A stretch of 44,467 nucleotides of DNA, taken from contig NZ_FMCI01000201.1 of assembly GCF_900091845.1 (NCBI RefSeq), positions 1 through 44,467 of the forward strand, given 5' to 3'. The notes beneath the pieces are model-generated. The model did not search any database. It worked only from the letters and a program-made list of their open reading frames with translations, and was not told the origin of the DNA. Made by a program: the position numbers and the translations under genes. The DNA is from Streptomyces sp. SolWspMP-5a-2. GTDB lineage: Bacteria; Actinomycetota; Actinomycetes; Streptomycetales; Streptomycetaceae. Positions 42,086 through 44,467 of this stretch are shown piece by piece; within the stretch, counting starts at the first letter, position 1; each line of letters starts with the position of its first letter.

Positions 42086-43597
42086 GTCCGCCGACGGCGG
42101 CGCCGATGCCGTTGCCGATGCCGTTGCCGATGTCGAGGCCGGTGCCGTTGCCGGTGGGTCCGGGGGCGGCGGGGTCGGGGCGCCCGGGAGGCGGACCGTG
42201 GCCACCGTGCCGCCCGTCGGGGCGCGGGTCAGGGTCACCTCGCCGCCCGCCTGCCGGACCGTGCGGGCCACGATCGACAGGCCGAGGCCCGAGCCGGGCA
42301 GCGCGCGGGCGCTGGGGGAGCGCCAGAAGCGGTCGAAGACGTGCGGGAGTTCGTCCTCGGGGATGCCGGGTCCGTGGTCGCGGACGGTCAGGACACCGCC
42401 GTCGAGCCGGACCTCGATCGTGCCGCCCTCCGGGCTGAACTTCACCGCGTTGTCCAGGATGTTGACGAGCGCGCGCTCCAGCGCCGACGGCTCCGCCCGG
42501 ACGTACCAGGGCCGCAGGTCGGCGTTGATGGTCAGCTCGGGGCCGCGCAGCCGCGCCCGGCGCAGCGCCGCCTCGACCGTGTCCTCCAGCGGGACGACCT
42601 GGACGCGTTCGCCGCGCTGCCCCTCCGAGCGGGCCAGCTCCTGGAGGTCGCCGATGAGCGCGGCCAGCTCGGTCATCTGCGCCTTCACCGAGGCGAGCAG
42701 CGCCTTGCGGTCGCCGGCGGGCAGCGGGCGGCCGGTCTCCTCGCTGCGCGCCAGCAGCTCGATGTTGGTGCGCAGCGAGGTGAGCGGGGTGCGCAGCTCG
42801 TGCCCGGCGTCCGCGATGAGCTGCTGCTGCAGTTCCCGCGAGTTGGCGAGCGCGGTGGTCATGGAGTTGAAGGAGCGGGAGAGGCGGGCGACCTCGTCCT
42901 CGGCGTCGTCCGCGACGGGGATGCGGATACCGAGGTCCTCGGTGCGGGCGACGTGTTCGACGGCCTCGGTGAGGTTGTCGACGGGACGCAGCCCGGCCCG
43001 CGCCACCGCGAGCCCGGCGACGCCCGCGCCGAGCACGCCGATGCCGGAGACCAGCAGCAGTATCAGGGCGAGGTCGTTGAGCGTGGTCTCGGTGCTCTTG
43101 AGCGGGACCGCGACGATCAGGCCGATGTACGGGCCGGTCTGCCCGCCCGCGGTGGTGATGGGGCCGAGCGGGCGGGTCATCATCCGCACCGCGTTGCCCT
43201 TGCTGTCGGTGCCGTTGCGGAAGTAGACGCGGGAGGTGTCGCCGTCCTTGATCTCGTTCTTGTCGGTCTGGGTGACCTTGATCGTGCCGGTGGAGTCGTC
43301 GGTCACGCAGACCCGGCCGGTCTCGGTGACCACCTGGGAGTAGTTGCTGCGGAAGAACCCGGTGCCCTGCGGGGTCTCGGAGCAGTTGTTGATGGCGATC
43401 TCGGCCTGCTGGATCTGCCCGGGGCCGCGCATGCCGCGCTGGAGGTCGTTGTTGAGCTGGTCGTACAGTTTCCCCTGGACGATGAACCAGCAGGTCACCG
43501 AGACCGCCGCGACCGCGAACGCCACCGCCGACGCGACCAGCAGCGACAGCCGCGCCCTGATCGGCAGGGCGCGGAAGCGGCGGCCGACCCCGCTCAC
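42074..43597 (-). CDS. Membrane sensor histidine kinase
   Basis: A 507-residue kinase. Two membrane helices (about 18-40 and 174-198) flank an extracytoplasmic sensor of about 130 residues with Cys72 and Cys97, followed by a HAMP domain, the H-box [10 protein letters not shown] with His266, the N-box [11 protein letters not shown], and G-boxes [10 protein letters not shown] and GSGLGLSI. It resembles MprB/PrrB-type kinases. The C-terminal 30 residues are a low-complexity Pro/Ala/Thr/Ser tail encoded by 12-bp repeats (42105-42152). Its start overlaps the regulator stop by four bases. Confidence 0.93.
   Translation of the reverse strand: MSGVGRRFRALPIRARLSLLVASAVAFAVAAVSVTCWFIVQGKLYDQLNNDLQRGMRGPGQIQQAEIAINNCSETPQGTGFFRSNYSQVVTETGRVCVTDDSTGTIKVTQTDKNEIKDGDTSRVYFRNGTDSKGNAVRMMTRPLGPITTAGGQTGPYIGLIVAVPLKSTETTLNDLALILLLVSGIGVLGAGVAGLAVARAGLRPVDNLTEAVEHVARTEDLGIRIPVADDAEDEVARLSRSFNSMTTALANSRELQQQLIADAGHELRTPLTSLRTNIELLARSEETGRPLPAGDRKALLASVKAQMTELAALIGDLQELARSEGQRGERVQVVPLEDTVEAALRRARLRGPELTINADLRPWYVRAEPSALERALVNILDNAVKFSPEGGTIEVRLDGGVLTVRDHGPGIPEDELPHVFDRFWRSPSARALPGSGLGLSIVARTVRQAGGEVTLTRAPTGGTVATVRLPGAPTPPPPDPPATAPASTSATASATASAPPSADPGR
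42105..42152. repeat. 12-bp repeats in the sensor kinase 3' end
   Basis: GATGCCGTTGCC occurs at 42105-42116 and 42117-42128, followed by two degenerate copies to 42152. They code for the Ala/Thr/Ser tail of the kinase and keep the reading frame. Confidence 0.6.
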
Positions 43598-44328
43598 TCG
43601 GCGCCGCCCTGGCGCAGGACGTACCCGACGCCCCGCACGGTGTGCACCAGGCGCGGTTCGCCGCCCGCCTCGGTCTTGCGGCGCAGGTACATGACGTACA
43701 CGTCGAGGGAGTTGGACGACGGCTCGAAGTCGAAGCCCCAGACCGCCTTCAGGATCTGCTCGCGGGTGAGGACCTGGCGCGGGTGCGCCATGAACATCTC
43801 CAGGAGCGTGAACTCGGTGCGGGTCAGCTCCACCGGGCGCCCCGCCCGGGTGACCTCGCGGGTGGCGAGGTCCATGCGCAGGTCGGCGAAGGTGAGCGCC
43901 TCGTCCTCCTGGACGGCGCCCGCCACGGCCGCCGCGTAGGAGCTGCGGCGCAGCAGCGCGCGGATGCGGGCGAACAGCTCGTCGAGTTCGAACGGCTTGA
44001 CGAGGTAGTCGTCGGCCCCCGCGTCGAGGCCGGTCACCCGGTCCCCGACGGTGTCGCGGGCGGTGAGCATCAGGATGGGGGTGGTGGTGCCCGCGCCGCG
44101 CATCCGGCGGGCCGCGGTGAGGCCGTCCATGCGCGGCATCTGGATGTCGAGGACGACCAGGTCGGGCTGGTAGGCGGTGGCCTTCTCCAGGGCGTCCGCG
44201 CCGTCGACCGCGACCTCGGTGCCGTACCCCTCGAAGGCGAGGCTGCGCTGGAGTGCTTCGCGCACGGCCGGCTCGTCGTCGACGATCAGGATGCGCTGCG
44301 GTTCACGGTCGCCATCGGCGGGGCTCAT
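43594..44328 (-). CDS. OmpR-family response regulator
   Basis: A 244-residue regulator. The receiver domain has Asp17-Asp18, the phospho-acceptor Asp61 (VVLDIQMP), Thr89 and Lys111. The C-terminal winged helix (about 145-240) shows [32 protein letters not shown] and [12 protein letters not shown]. It is partnered with the overlapping kinase gene and resembles MprA/PrrA. ATG 44328 is the start. Targets are not deducible here. Confidence 0.95.
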   Translation of the reverse strand: MSPADGDREPQRILIVDDEPAVREALQRSLAFEGYGTEVAVDGADALEKATAYQPDLVVLDIQMPRMDGLTAARRMRGAGTTTPILMLTARDTVGDRVTGLDAGADDYLVKPFELDELFARIRALLRRSSYAAAVAGAVQEDEALTFADLRMDLATREVTRAGRPVELTRTEFTLLEMFMAHPRQVLTREQILKAVWGFDFEPSSNSLDVYVMYLRRKTEAGGEPRLVHTVRGVGYVLRQGGAE

Positions 44329-44467
44329 CGGTCGCGGTTCCTCGGGGTGCGGTGGGACGGGGCTGCGGTCTCGGCCAGCCTCGCACGTTCCGCGGCCGGT
44401 GCGGGAGCCCGCCGTGGCCGACGGGCCGGTGCGGAGGTCGGGCGCGGGCGGTCGCCGCCGGGTCAGG
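44329..44467. other. Upstream region of the two-component operon, window end
   Basis: 139 bases, GC-rich, with no gene or clear operator seen. The promoter of the regulator-kinase operon should lie here. Confidence 0.4.

Overview
The window reads as chromosomal DNA of a Streptomyces-type actinomycete. It has very high GC with GC-rich third codon positions, many GTG starts and ATGA overlaps, a mycothiol synthase, a CsoR regulator and a PHO-box-controlled pst operon. From memory, not from a search, the gene content resembles the S. coelicolor SCO4126-SCO4156 region. No rRNA, tRNA, CRISPR array or intact transposase was found.

Layout. (1) 8-9347: a GNAT acetyltransferase converges on a six-gene minus-strand operon encoding a type IV secretion/conjugation-like membrane machine (pilin-like protein, VirB8-like protein, TrbL/VirB6-like protein, a split VirB4 pair and a VirD4-like protein with no visible Walker A). 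A secreted sedolisin protease lies behind it. (2) 9727-12563: a secreted trypsin-like protease, a two-domain peptidoglycan hydrolase (transglycosylase plus NlpC/P60) and a PAP2 phosphatase. The PAP2 stop codon is the tip of a 177-bp inverted-repeat element with TA/CTAG ends. (3) 12788-22500: an exported flavin oxidase, the phosphate block (PHO box, pstS-pstC-pstA-pstB, then convergent pit and its PhoU-like partner), csoR with a perfect operator, a small conserved protein and a lipoprotein. (4) 22609-24658: an accessory stretch with small Cys-rich proteins, a remnant of the same inverted-repeat ends, and a two-gene unit (XRE regulator with a TTA codon, plus an internally duplicated protein). 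(5) 24747-28454: polyphosphate operon ppk-CHAD-NUDIX. (6) 28744-36577: two divergent ABC modules, one led by a YtrA/GntR repressor and one by an ECF sigma/anti-sigma pair, either side of a 44-bp near-perfect palindrome. (7) 36534-39459: mshD and a large secreted 5'-nucleotidase. (8) 39801-44328: two tandem paralogous 41-42 residue basic proteins, an ABC exporter, and a two-component system.

A phosphate theme links several blocks: high-affinity Pst uptake, low-affinity Pit uptake, polyphosphate synthesis and binding, and an extracellular nucleotidase that releases phosphate. The pst block points away from ppk, opposite to the orientation I recall for S. coelicolor, and the segment lies between two copies of the inverted-repeat ends, so an inversion is possible.

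The least-explained pieces are the twin basic mini-proteins next to an exporter, the XRE/duplicated-domain pair, the inverted-repeat element and its remnant, and the conjugation-like apparatus with no relaxase in view. Function calls rest on motifs and family knowledge read by eye; no database search was possible.
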